This document shows, one piece after another, positions 51,685-63,735 of a stretch of 64,000 bases of DNA. The notes beneath the pieces are model-generated. The model made no database searches, had not been told where the DNA came from, and worked only from the letters and a program-made list of their open reading frames with translations. The position numbers and the translations under genes are program-made. Numbering within the stretch: the first letter of the stretch is position 1; each line of letters begins with the position of its first letter. Origin of the DNA: Calycina herbarum (Eukaryota > Ascomycota > Leotiomycetes > Helotiales > Pezizellaceae). The stretch spans positions 124,001 to 188,000 of the forward strand of contig LLEY01000004.1 of NCBI GenBank assembly GCA_001414485.1. The letters run 5' to 3'.

Positions 51685-52859
51685 CTTGAGAGACGAGGAA
51701 GAGCGATGGAGATGAGAGTGGAGTTGCGAAGTTCGAAGGGGATGGATGGTTTGAAAAATGAGGTTCAAGCCGAAGGAGTTGGAGATGGAGCTTGCTGCTG
51801 TCACGTGGTTTCATTTCGAAAGGAACCGACCAATCAAAAGACTACCGGAGGGGCCGTTAACTTCCGAGGGAAAAGTGTCTTCACTCAACTTTTGATGGCT
51901 TTTTGCATATTTCTATGTTTTGTTGAGTATTCATATCTTTCATTCATGGATATCTTTGTCTTTTAGGATTGTGGAATAATTCAACCATCTTTAAAAGCAG
52001 TAATCTTGGGTTTCGAAATCTTCACCCAAAAGGGAGTTCAAGAGAGATTCTCCTGTCCATGGGATAAATCGCTCAAACCAAACAACACGATGGCCATAAT
52101 ACGGTATCCCATAAACACAGACACAAAGGAGAAGTGCATTCTGCACAAATAATGAAACTCAATCTGCATTTGCATTGGGATTTCTGCACTTAAAACCCAA
52201 TGAGTGGTGAGGAGGACGACGACCGGGTGGGGTTGAGGTGGAAACATCCCCAGATTTCTCTCTCTTGATTTCCAAATCCAACCCGCCTCGGATGGTTGGA
52301 TATCTGAAGAGAATTCAATCATCATGCATCCTTCCCAGCAATGGTGTAAGAAGGTCTTCGGCTCTGTTCTGTCGTGTGGTTTGGGGAAACTGTACCTGGG
52401 AAGTTATTTCCCTCTGGACAGTATGCAGAAGAGGACAGAGAGGAAGACAGTCACTGCTCTGATGGGTATAAGAGACTCGACGATTACACCACCCGCGCAT
52501 TCTGGGTTGAGGATTGTGCGAAATAGTCTGGGGCAATTAAAAATATTGTCCGAGATGATTCTGAAAAACAAGATTGCTGTTTTCTTGGTTCTTCTAGCCC
52601 TCTCGGAGAATACTTATTATTTTCCTAGAGTGTTGTGTAAGGCGAGCGTACACAGAGTAATGACTAGGTCTGGCCAAGACCTCTGTTAAAAATTGGAACT
52701 GCATTTTCTTTATAGATAAAAGAAATCCCTTCAAAGATCAAACAATTCATGTTATCATTCGTCATCTAGTTCCAGTCAATCTCCCGTTTCCCAGCTTCCA
52801 GTCTGCTTCTCTTCATTTCGAACTTCAGCTTGTCGATATTGCCATTCCCATTAAACAAT
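51685..52859. other. ATP2 promoter and spacer
   Basis: Upstream region of ATP2 followed by non-coding sequence. No additional gene is supported. Confidence 0.45.
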
Positions 52860-54256
52860 TCAATCATCGTGTTGCCTCCCGGAACGGATCACTATATCAA
52901 GCTTTGCCTTGATATAGTAATTTACATATGTCCGGATTGGTGCCGTAGTACTGTCTTGACTACTAGTGTCTGCCCAAACAGTATCGTCATTTTGCTGTGC
53001 ATGGTGGCCTTGAATACCAAAAGCATTAGTATGACTGGAATGGGGCACTCTCGCTGCAATGCCGTTCCAAGTTCCATATCGTCATCCAAAGTCGGTTCAA
53101 GGTCGACCCTCTGAACTTGGGCTCCATCTTTGTTTGTCTCTGTTGCTACAACTGCCCCTTTCGCTTTAAATCACGTCTCTGGCATGCCAATTGCTGAATT
53201 TTGAAGCGAACCAGATCCTCGTGTATCAGAAACCTGGTTGTTTCTGGAACTATGCCAACTCTGTACCGCTGAAATCGATCATTGTCCAAAAAATATTCAT
53301 ACTGTGGGGTATCCATTCGTGGGTTGGAGGGATCTGCCCCTACGGAGTAAGTGACCGCTGAGATCAGGAGGCATGCAGTGCTTGTCTTTGAAAGCGCCCC
53401 AGGCGAAAATGATTAGCTCTGGACTACTTGCGTGAAATGAGGCTGCCATCGCACTGCAACCATGAAGAATCGTTGATCACGCTCATGGTAGCAATGATTC
53501 CGCTTACAGGAAAGATGCCAGCGATATAGTAGTTAACCGCTGCGTTGTCCGGTCTCGTTTCTTTTGCAAAGCCGGTCCATCGTTGGTTGGTATGATAGTC
53601 TCCCTCCTCCATATTGTTATGGCCAGGTAGACAGTCGGAGCGAAACATGTGGCTATTATGCGTGGCGAGTATATCGACCTCGAAAGTTCGTGGGAAATAT
53701 GGGATGGATACGGTCCAGGGTTCAACGTTCGTAGCGAAACGCTTCCTTGTTCCTGCGAAGTCTTTGCCTTTTGTAATACCATCTGGTGCAAACCGATTGT
53801 TGGCATCCGGATCATATATTGCATCTCTGCCATGCAACACACCGCGAATAAAGAGACCCCGTAGTTCTGGTCTGTACACATTCCCCCTGTTGGCAATGAA
53901 AGAGGTGTACCGGCTGCCTAGAAGACTCGAGAGCTCTGGGAAGTTAGCTTTCAAATTGCTCCCTCCATCGCACTTTAGCCATGGTGATATCTGCGAAGCT
54001 TTGATGCCGGCCTCTGCTGCTCCTACAGGATTCACGGCGCCAAGAGAATCTCAGCATCCGCTGAGAGTTTCTGGATAAAGTAAAGTGCCATATCTTTTGG
54101 TCTCGTCTCACCGTCTCCGCCATAGACTTGAAAGGAGATAGCATTTTTGAGCCAAAGAACCATAGTATAGTCCTGAACTCCGTTCACATTGGAGTTATTG
54201 GTTAGAATGTGAGGTACTCCAACCTTGATGCTTGATGGTTGACAACCGGGAGGCTT
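52860..54256 (-). pseudogene. Phage-tail-collar-like two-module protein, frame-broken
   Basis: An open frame from 54256 (VPHILTNN, DYTMVLWLKNAISFQVYGGD) ends at ILLAP; the frame then shifts near 54036-54042 into NPVGAAEAGIKASQISPWLK. Module 1 shows PWLKCDGG, then FPELSSLLGSRY, YRPELRGLFIRG and, after a variable segment, TRPDNAAVNYYIAG. Module 2 opens SWLQCDGSLISR, shifts frame near 53424-53432 (SSPELIIFAWGAF), and continues CMPPDLSGHLLRRG; a third frame ends with TTAPIRTYVNYYIKAKL. The WLxCDGS, PDLRGxFxRG and NYYIKA pattern is the tail-collar fold of phage tail fibres and related bacterial proteins. At least three frame changes without splice signals mean a pseudogene. Function of fungal relatives is unknown to me. 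Confidence 0.7.
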
Positions 54257-56430
54257 CTATGTCGCAGCAGCACCCACTGGAAAAGACGTTGCAAGAATAC
54301 TTGATTTGAGAGCAGTGCAAGATCTTTTTGGGTTGGGTTAAGATCCTAAAGCTAAGGTAATTTATAATGGGCTTCGAAGCAGATGGGAAATGTCACGCCG
54401 GCCATACTAGCTCTCAACGTCAGCTTTAATATTGTTCAATAATCTATAAATTAGAGGTGAGAGAATCGTGACCATGATAATACAACTTCCTAGGCAAATC
54501 GAGGTTCAAACCCCACAGCCATATGGATGGGACATGAGCTCATCACACGACGGATGATTGTGGTTTCACAGAAAATCCGTGGTCATCTGTAAGAGAAGTG
54601 TTTATGGATTGAAAGTTCTATACTGTGCAACTAAGGTGGCATGATAGCGTGCGGACTTGAACGTATCTCTACCCAGATGTCATAACGCTTCAGCTATTCA
54701 ACATACAAAATTTGATGTCTTTTGATAAATTAGAGGGGGGGGGGGCATAACCGCGAGCGGAAGCCGGTGATGGTACTGCTTTTAATATACGGGGGGACGC
54801 AAGAGAATGAGATATACATTTTCTTATTCTGAGACCACCGAAAAGGGGTTTTCAAGTGGATTTGAGAGAATAAAAAAGTCGAGGTATCAATATCTAGACC
54901 TTGTGCGTAACAATCCAACACTGTGTTTTAGTGTACTAAGTGTAATTAACCGAGCCTCACAACCAAATCTAAACAACCTTCATTTGAACTCTTTCCCTCA
55001 AACGTCCAGAACAAATAAACTATTTGAAGAGAGTTGCTTGGGATGTTTTGGAGCAGAAACTATTGGTTATCTTCAACTCCTTCATAAGATTTGCACTCTA
55101 ATTGAACCACCTCAAACCTTCTAGTATAATACTTTGAAAATTTCCTTTTTTTTTATATAGAAAGTGAAGTCTCCTATTTCCCACCCACAACCAGAAATCA
55201 CATTCCAACGACCTACCCCTTGCAAGTAAAACAAAGCACCAAATTCAAAATATCCACCTCTCTTCCCTTCAAAAAATAATAAAGGCCGGGAGGAGGTTGG
55301 TTCTCAACACCTCTACAATCATCCCTCATCCATCACTCCACCTCCAATCGGCCGCCTCACATATCACCGGAGAATATCTAAAAACATATACGAACAATAA
55401 TAATTCCTCAAGTCAACTCTCTCTTTCTCCCATCTCAAGCAATATCTCTCAATTATCCTAACACTTTCGAACATTCAAAACTGGGTTGCTACAAGGGGAA
55501 CCACAACCATGGATGGCTCTTATGTCTTCTGTTGAAAGTAATCTCATCTCAGATCAGAAATAATCCAGGAAAATAATAAGAACCAAATTTCCAAATTTTG
55601 ATACTGGAAGAAAGTTGTGTTGTAACATAGCCAGTGTACAAGAATAGTCAAGTAGCAAAAAAGGATACAGATAGAATAATTATAATCTTGAATCTACTCG
55701 GATAATTTCAAGGAGAGTTTACTATAAGGGTATTTTTATTTTATTTACACGTGATTTCTGACATAGTAGAGCGATACTTTGAGCATTCTAGAAACCTTCA
55801 ATGACGAGCAAGCCACTTAGCATCGAGTAAGCCAAGCAATATTCTTAGGGGGAAAAATGTCAAGTGAGCCAAGTATTATATTTATGAGACCTGTTGAGAT
55901 GGTCACTTCTTTGCAACTGCCCTTTTAGCCTCCAATGTAAATAAATGTTTTAGCCCCTAATATTTATTAGCTTACCAATAGCTTACCCGCAGCTCACTAG
56001 CAGCTTACTCGTAGCTTACTCGCAACCTTTTTAACCCGGGGTGCCAACTGGTGTGAGAGTTTATAACTGTCAATACATTATATTCCAAGGCAGGAAGTTT
56101 GATTAGGTAGTATTGAGTTTTTAGAAGAACCGAGCAAGGCACGGAGGGGGAGGAGACTTCAAGTTTCGTTTCATGTTAGTGGAAATCAATACACTTGGGA
56201 TGGACAAAGTTCAAATTATCGGACTTCACAGGCTAGATACCGACTTTCATTGCTCGATAAAATCTCCGCGTTATTTCGTCACCGTGGATAGCCGTGTACA
56301 ACACCCCAAACATATATACTCCCGCAAGCCCTTTCCATCACTACCCCCAAAGCCCCACACATGCTAAAGTAAAGCTCGCCATCGTCGTGGTATAAATGGG
56401 TGAAAAAGAAAGTCCATCATCCCCGTATCC
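54257..56430. other. Intergenic, AT-rich, no gene seen
   Basis: No supported coding region on either strand. A G run lies at about 54735-54744. A degenerate short repeat of the form tagcttac(t/c)cgcag is present at about 55968-56025 (four to five units). Plus-strand CT-rich sequence at 55300-55500 might be the leader of a small transcript, but no frame supports it. Confidence 0.4.
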
Positions 56431-58314
56431 TCACATCCCCGAACTCCCGCCAGCCCGCAATTTATCAAAGCCACCATCATCTCTCATATCATCCAGATAT
56501 TCTTCACTCCCATGTTTCCTATCCCAATCCAGCTCCTCCGTCTCATACGCCTGTTCAAACGCAGCACTACAAGATCTCGGCCAAGAAAGAGGAAGTAACT
56601 CCTTCCCAGGAGTCTCCGGAGTTTTGCTAGAACTTCTTTTGAAGTGTTCACGAACAAATTGCTCATCAATGAGGCAGAATTTGATATCCGAGCCTGGGGT
56701 GATGAACATGCAATCTTGCAGAACTGATTCGAGAATAGCTCGAAGACCACGGGCACCTACGCCCATTCCTGGGATCGGGCCGTCGAGGGGTTTGGAATCT
56801 GACTTTGGGGGTGTGGGGAGGGCTTGTTCGGCGATTGCGTGGAGGGAGGCGGTTGTGAAGCGGAGTTTTACGCCGAAGGTTTCGAAGAGGGCGGTGTATT
56901 GTTTTACCAGTGAGTTTTTGGGCTCGGTGAGGATGGAAACGAGTTGGGGGAGGGATAATGGTGTCAGAGAAACGGTAATTGGTATTCTGCCGAGTAATTC
57001 TGGGATCAATCCGTAAGATTGGAGATCTGTGGTATTGACTTGGGACAGAATGTCAATAGGTGCTTTTGGTGAAGCTGGGGTAGGTGGTGAGCGGATAGGA
57101 GCGCCGAAGCCGATCGATGATCCAGTGGCGAGACGTTTAGAAATGATTTTCTCAAGTCCAACAAAGGCACCGGCAAATACGAAGAGGATGTTTGTTGTGT
57201 CAATGGTAAATTGTTCACTTTTTCCCTGCTGGGCAGCACTTTCCCGACCCCCACGTTCTAGTCTGTCCCCTCGAGACGACGAATGGCTGGGAGCGTCCGT
57301 TTTGGAATTACGGTCTGCCTTGGTATTGACAGTGACAGTAGTTCCTTCAATCATTTTCAGAAGCCCTTGCTGTACACCTTCTCCAGAGACATCACGGCCG
57401 TGGGTCATGACAGCGGGTTTGGCAAGCTTGTCCAGCTCGTCGAAGAAAATGATACCGGTTTCGCATTTTTGGACAGAATGATTAGAGGCAAGAAGAAGAC
57501 GTTCGACGGCGGACTCGATATCGGTACCAATGTATCCAGCTTGAGTGAGAGAGCTGCAATCTACTGTGGCAAATGGAACTTCTAGCACGCGGGAAAGTGT
57601 CTGGAGGATGTAGGTTTTGCCAACTCCGGAAGGACCAAGAAGCAGCAGATTGGATTTCTCGATAATGGTATGGCGGCTTTCTTCTAGTGGCCGGGAACCC
57701 AATTCTGGTTCTGGCTCTGGTATCGTAGACCGATTGAGATCAGCCGTTTGAACTTGGCCATCGTATTCAGCTACATTGGAGAACAAAAGACGTGAGCATC
57801 ATGTGACATGAAATTGGCAGAGGAGTGGAGCGGGGTGGATAGGTAAGATTGAATTGAGAAGGGAAATATTACTTTCAACAGGATGTGACTCCTTATTTGG
57901 CAATCTCGATCTTGCTTCCTGCCTTGCTCTTTGATCCCGCTTCTCTTGCTCTTCGTGTTCCTGGCGTCGAATTTCCCGGATGCGCTGATAATGGTTGTAT
58001 ATTGCTACACTGGTGACTTTCTTCGCCTTGTCTTGTCCCACAACGAACTTGTCGAGGTGTCTTTTCAACAGAGACGGTGTGAGAGTTGACACTCCATGCT
58101 TGGAAGATTGTGAGAGGGGACCCTTGGTTGGGGCGTAGGCCTCGTAGTTGCCGACATAGCCTTGGGTATGAGAGGTGATGGAACTAGAGGGCGTGCTGTA
58201 TATGGACCGGCGATGGGGGAGAGTGCGGAGTGTTGTGAAGCAACGGGGAGAAGTGGAGGCGGGCGAGGATGCTGTGACGCCGGCAAGGACGATGGTTCGG
58301 CGAGGACCTGTCAT
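56431..58314 (-). CDS. MCX1: Mitochondrial ClpX-type AAA+ unfoldase
   Basis: Two exons: 57873-58314 and 56431-57770, 1782 nt, 593 aa. The N-terminus ([20 protein letters not shown]) is Arg/Ser-rich and fits a mitochondrial presequence. The ClpX zinc-binding domain of bacteria is absent, as in fungal Mcx1. Core motifs: [40 protein letters not shown] (Walker A), [17 protein letters not shown] (the pore loop and following helix), [12 protein letters not shown] (Walker B), [30 protein letters not shown], and [15 protein letters not shown]. Ser/Arg-rich and Pro-rich inserts lengthen it. Fungal Mcx1 acts as a matrix unfoldase, usually without ClpP; no ClpP gene is in the window. Confidence 0.94.
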
Positions 58315-58660
58315 TTTGGTGCTGTCTGTATGTAGTCCTGGTCAACACAAGTGTGTTATCATTATGAAATCTCTCTTCCCTTCTTCTTCTTCTTTCCTAG
58401 GCTGGATTTCCAAAAAGGACAAAAGCCGGTCACTTCTCCCCTCATACGTTTAACAGGGCGTCTGGTTTAGCAGTGGCGTCTGCTCCTGATACATCAACTT
58501 AAGCGTCGGCTTCTAGTCCACGGCACGACGAAAGGGTGTTGCGGTCTCGGGATGGCGGGACCGAGCCGAGAATCGGCATTCCCGAAGCTCACAACCTTCC
58601 TTGTGAGCGACTGGGGTAGGTAAATAGAGGAGTGGGAAAATGGCTAGGGAAAGTAGTTTT
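58315..58660. promoter_or_regulatory. ClpX upstream region with stacked stem-loops
   Basis: Contains nested inverted repeats: TCGGGA (58547-58552) with TCCCGA (58580-58585) enclosing GCCGA-GAA-TCGGC (58565-58577), followed at once by GCTCACAA-6 nt-TTGTGAGC (58587-58608). It lies about 235-295 bp upstream of the start codon and about 50 bp before the AT-rich island. Whether it is DNA or RNA structure is unknown. Confidence 0.45.
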
Positions 58661-58934
58661 AAGTTTAGGCTAATTTTATTAGAGATATCAAGTAGAGTTT
58701 TACTATAATAAGTAAAATCTCTTATTAATTAGTTCTTTCTAAGTCTAGTATATATTTTAAGTAGATATACTACTTATTCTAGCTTTTTATTTATTATTAT
58801 ATAAGTAAATAGTTAATCTATCCACGTGACTAGGACGCTAGCGGTACGCTAGTAAGTATAAATAGTTATATCTTATATATCTAGAATAATTATTAATAAT
58901 ATAATATATATAATATAGTTTAATATATATATAT

Positions 58935-61030
58935 AGCGAACCGGCTAAATAAGCGAACTAGCTAAAACCTCGCGCCTCTACTATACCTCTACTAAATATT
59001 AAATTTCTCTATAATAAACGATACCTTAGAAAAATAACAAAAGCCGGTTAGTCTTAGTTATCTAGGCTATATAAAAAGACTTAAATTTATATACTTAAGC
59101 TACTACGAGAACTTATTCTATAGATTACTAGAAGCTAGGTCGACGTTTACTTAGTATACCTTTATAACGCGATATTCTAGCTAATTTATAGAAAATAACT
59201 AAGCTAGAGGAATTAGTACTTATTTAATATATCCTCGACCTAGCTATAAAAGGATTTCCTCTATAGATATCTATAGTTAAGAATATAGTAAATCGACTTC
59301 TTAAAGTACGCGACGCGTTAGGCTTCTAACTTTGTTAAACGCTGCTTAGAACTCTAGACACGCTTCTAACGAAAATACAACTACTAGAGAGCTAAGTACA
59401 AAGACCTAGAAGTTATTCGTAGCTAGTTTAAGCTTATATAAAGTATAGTAGCGAAGTATAGAATCTACGATATAGATATCTATAACTTTAATAAGACCGA
59501 GTTTATAATAGATATTATCTTAACTACGATAGTTATTATAAGCTTAGAAGAATATATAAGAGTAAAAAGAGTATAGCCTAGTAATCGAGAATAGGTTATA
59601 ATAATCTAGAGAGTTAATACCTAAAGCTAGAGTATTCTACTATTTATAATTATTACTACGAAAAATTATCTTACTTCTTAGTACTAAAACAGTAGATTTC
59701 TACCTAACTAGGTAATTACTATTACTAAAAATAGTTAGATAATAAATAAGAAAGATATAGATTAGATTTAATATTTTAAGAAGTATACTAAGTCTCGATC
59801 TATTAGTAGTTATTATCTATTAGTCCTCGACAGCTATAAAAGCTACTACTCTAACGAGTTTAAGAAATATTATAAGGAAAATAATATTATTACTTTTTAT
59901 ATACCTGCTTATTCTTCTTATATACTCTAGCTACTTAATATTAGCTGTTTTAGCTCTTTAAAAAAGATATATAGTTAGTAAATTAAAGATATAATATAAG
60001 CTTAGATTATCTATATTACTAAGAATAATTTCTTTTCTATCTTCTATACTATATTTAATATTATAATAATAGAAAGTAATATCTAAGAAAGGTTCTAAAA
60101 GGCTAGGCTTCTTCTATTCGACCTAGAAAGTATAATTTCTATACTTAATCTTAAGCTAAAGACGCTAACGCCTCTAAACTCCCTCTTGTATTCCGCTTAG
60201 TCTTAGGTTTTCTAGATACTAAATAACTCTACTAAAGCTTTATTATAGACTATATTTATTAAAGATTAAATTTCCTACTACTAAAGTAGCTCTCTAACCT
60301 CTATTTACAAGGCTATTAACTAGTTTATAAAGAGTGTATTAAAAGTAATATACTAGATAGTACTACTAAAAGCTAAGAACTAGAGACTTCGACAAGTAAA
60401 TAAAGTACTAAGTAAGCGCTATAGAGCTAAAAAAACACGTCTATAGTAAGAAGGATTACTTAGCTAATAGAAAGCGTAGGATCTATAGAATAATAGAGAC
60501 GTTAGTAAGTAGGTGTGATAGCCCGCTATTAGGAATAAGAGTTGCTAAGGTTGCGTACATACTAGACAGGATACGTACCCGAGTATTAGGAATGTCCGGT
60601 TCGGACCTCCGAGTCTATTGTTATTGTCCGAACCCTTTTGTATATAGATGCTCTTACCCTCAGTATCGGGAAAGGTTAATTTGATCTTTTCCTTCGTGTT
60701 TAGAGCCTAGTATCTAAGCATGTTATTCTACGGAACGCACTTCTATATACCTCTTTCATAGTATTGTCTGTTTCGTGCCGTTATAGTAGGTAATATAGGA
60801 AATAAAGAGAAGTAGTAGTTAGAAGTCGAGAGAAGAATCACGTATACGACGTTATAGTAACTACGGAGAGACTAGTTATAATACACGTATCTATAATATT
60901 ATAGAAGAAGTATCTAAAGAAGAGATTTCTAAGTAGTTTTAATTAATTAGAGGCGTTATAATAGAGTTACTATAATTTTAATCGCGAGCGTAGAAAATTT
61001 TAACTAGTTCGCTTATTTAGCTAGTTCGCT
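58935..61030 (+). mobile_element. Fot1/pogo-type element, second family, carrying a nested LTR
   Basis: Terminal inverted repeats, each with a doubled block: left agcgaaccggctaaat followed by aagcgaactagctaaa; right is the reverse complement ending ctagttcgct. Flanks are TA-rich, so the exact ends are uncertain by a few bases. On the plus strand, through RIP stops, it reads IDIYNFNKTEFIIDII (first Asp region), YYLLVLDSYKSYYSNEFKKY (second Asp), NNIITFYIPAYSSYI and LLNISCFSSLKKIY, followed by a Ser/Pro-type tail: a Fot1-like DDE transposase. A 272-bp solo LTR sits between the transposase relic and the right end. Confidence 0.83.
60514..60785 (+). mobile_element. Solo LTR with 5-bp target duplication
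   Basis: A 272-bp segment starting TGTGATAGCCCGC and ending CGTGCCGTTATA, flanked on both sides by GTAGG (60509-60513 and 60786-60790). The start fits an LTR; the expected terminal CA appears as TA, as a RIP-type change would give. The segment contains normal CpA and TpG, unlike everything around it. No internal retrotransposon sequence remains, as after LTR-LTR recombination. Class (copia or gypsy) cannot be told. Confidence 0.72.
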
Positions 61031-61040
61031 ATATATATAC

Positions 61041-62877
61041 GTTATTACTAAGTAGTATACTTTCTTTCTACTCTACTACTTTAATATTAGATTAATTAAC
61101 TATAATAAATAATATTAATTAAAACTACTTAGAATCTAATAAACTAGATATATTTATAACCTTTTAACAAGTTCGTATATTATAACTAGTCTTTCTATAA
61201 GTACTATATCGTTATCTAGAGATTTATCTCTTATTTTATCTACTTCTCTTAGAACGCTTATCGCGTCGAGCCTGTTCCTCTGTCTTCTTTTAAGCTAATA
61301 CGTTTTATATATCCTCTATAGTAAGTATATCTTCTTAATAGACTCGAGTCTTTTTAGCTCTATAGTACTTACTAAGTACTTTATTTATCTTATAAAGAGT
61401 ATAGTATAGACTTCAGCTAATAACAAAGTTATCTTATAAGCTAATAGCTTTATACTCTTTACTAATATAGCTAGTCTCGAAAATAGAGATTAGTAAGCTT
61501 TCTTAATAGTATAAAATATAATTCTTAACTAAAGTTATTTACAAAAGAGCGTTAGTTAGATTATAAGAGGTTTATAAGACCTAAGAGTTAGCGGCTATAA
61601 AGAGAGATCTAGTAGATATAGAAGTTTATAATCGGATATTAAGCTTTAATATTATAGCTTAGAGATTAAAAGATACTAAGCTAGCTCTATAAAATCTAGT
61701 CTAAGCGTTTTAAGTTATTATTAATTACTTATAAGCTATATAAAAAGCTAAAAAGAACTCGACCTTAGTAATATAGTTAATATAAGCTTTAATAAAAGTC
61801 TTAATTTAATATCTATATATATATTTAAAAATACTAAAATATCTAATATTAAGTAACTAAGTTAAATAAGAGAAATAAGAAAGTAGATAAAGAGTAATAA
61901 TATTATTAGCTTTATAATACTCCTTGAAATATAGCTAATCTATAACTCTTATATCTATCTAATACTAGTATTTAATATAGCTCTTTCGCGTAACTACGAG
62001 TATATTTATCGAAGTATCGTAGCTATTCTAGGTCTGTCTTATTATTAGTCTATCTATTACTTATAGGTTTAATAACTTAGTTATATAGAAGGCTGTTCTT
62101 AGTATATTAATTTATAAGATAATTCTTCTTTTAAACTATTAAAAATAGAGATATACTCTAACCTTTACTATTAATATAAGTAATTACTATAGCTTATTCC
62201 CGATTATCTAGCTAAACTATCTTATCTCTACTACGCTAATTAGTATATATAACTACTATTATAGAGTAGATAATATCTATTATAAAGCCTGTCTTATTAA
62301 AGTTATAGAAGTTATAATCTAAAACGTTATATTTTACTCTTATATTCTCTACTAGTCGAAACTACGTACTAATTAGCTTAGGATCTTCGTATAAAGCTCT
62401 TTAGAAGTTATAAACGCGATTAAAACACGTCTTTAAAACTAGTTGTTATTATACGAATTAATATATCTAGAGCTTTCTAATACGTTTTCTTCTCTACGAT
62501 TTAAGAATATAATTTACTATATCTTCTACGCTAGCTAACTAAGGCGTAAACTCTCTAGAATCTAGGTCGAGTATATATTAAAGAAGTACTAACTCTTCTA
62601 ATTCAGTTAATTTCTAATTAGAAGGTCGGCGTTCGCTAAGAGTAGTTCGTTCGTTTATTCTATTACAAAGTATAGAACGTAGTATATTATAGAGTTTCGT
62701 AGTAGTCGTAGAGTTAAGTCTTTTAGTAGTTCGAATAGCCTCGATAGCTAGAATAATTCGTACTTCTTAGGTTTAAATAGATATTATAGTTGTTAAGAAA
62801 TCGCGTATTAAAGTTAGAGAGTAAATAATAAGAGGAAAAGTAGCGAGGTACTAATATTAGCGAAGTACTAATAAACT
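61041..62877 (-). mobile_element. Fot1/pogo-type relic, copy 2 (mosaic)
   Basis: Collinear with copy 1 at 2031-3881 from its left end (ttactaagtagtatactttc) to about 62600; differences are mostly C/T and G/A. Beyond that, the N-terminal transposase region is only distantly similar, and the right terminal repeat (gtagcgaggtactaatatta..tactaataaac) belongs to a different subfamily. The outer part of its left terminal repeat is missing where it abuts the preceding element. The minus strand encodes the same degenerate DDE transposase. Confidence 0.78.
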
Positions 62878-63076
62878 ATATTACTTATATTAAAGATATT
62901 AAATAAGATAATAAGATTAATAACTAAGTTAAGTACGAAGCTCTTATCTAATAGTAGACGTGCTAGTCTTATATAGAACCTTCGTTCTTTAAATATATCG
63001 TCTATATCGCTTATATCGCTTATATCGCTCGCGATTAAGACGATTAAGACGATTAAGACGATTACGTTATATATCT

Positions 63077-63239
63077 ATATATAACTTCTAATAGTCTTAT
63101 AATAGTGAGATTCTAAAACTCTTAAATACCTTCTATATTACTAATTCCCTCTTATACTACCTTCTATTTCTAGATGTCGTATCTTATTCTATTAGAGCGC
63201 TATCTAGACTACTTACTACGTAACTATAATTCGTAATAC
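63077..63239. repeat. Dispersed repeat A, copy 2
   Basis: Collinear with 72-233. It ends directly at the start of the truncated pogo fragment, so the junction may be an insertion or deletion point. Confidence 0.75.
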
Positions 63240-63242
63240 TAT

Positions 63243-63590
63243 ACTAGCTAGTTAGAGCGTAAATCCTCTTATATCTAGATTAAGTATATATCGAACAAGT
63301 GTCTTCTTCTCTAAGTCGTTTAATTTATAATAATTAGGTTTAGTTTCGAAGTAATAGATTTAGCTAGCTATTCTATATCAAAGTATTATTTTAGAGACTT
63401 TATAGATTTTTATAATAAAGCGACGACTAAGTTTTTTAGATATTCGAATAGCCTCGATAGCTAGGATAATTTATGCTTCTTAGGTTTGGATTTCTATAAT
63501 TAGTTATTAAGAAAACATATATTAAAGTTAGTAAGTAGTAAAGTAGAGGAAAGTATACTACTTAGTAATATATACTACTCGGTAATAAAC
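63243..63590 (-). mobile_element. Fot1/pogo-type fragment, copy 3
   Basis: Matches 3534-3881 of copy 1, including the intact right terminal repeat ending ggtaataaac followed by TA (63591-63592). Only the N-terminal end of the transposase remains. Differences are again transitions. Confidence 0.82.
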
Positions 63591-63735
63591 TACGTTATAT
63601 ATATAACTAGATAGATTTATAACTAAGTTATGTTAATACTAATTAGTATTTTATATAGATTAGATTACTTAGTTATAGACCTACTTATACTCTCTAAGAT
63701 AAGCGTCTTTAGCTAACTAAGTATTTTTATCGACC

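Larger units (their letters stand above)
58661..63735. repeat. RIP-saturated AT-rich island (right)
   Basis: The same CpA/TpG-poor composition as the left island, with a sharp left edge near 58660 and a sharp right edge near 63735. It contains two pogo-like elements side by side, a solo LTR, a third pogo fragment and repeat A, listed separately. Confidence 0.85.

Noticed and set aside
54480..54530. Sequence aggttcaaaccccac resembling a tRNA T-arm
   Set aside because: No matching A box, acceptor stem or anticodon arm in the 80 bp upstream.
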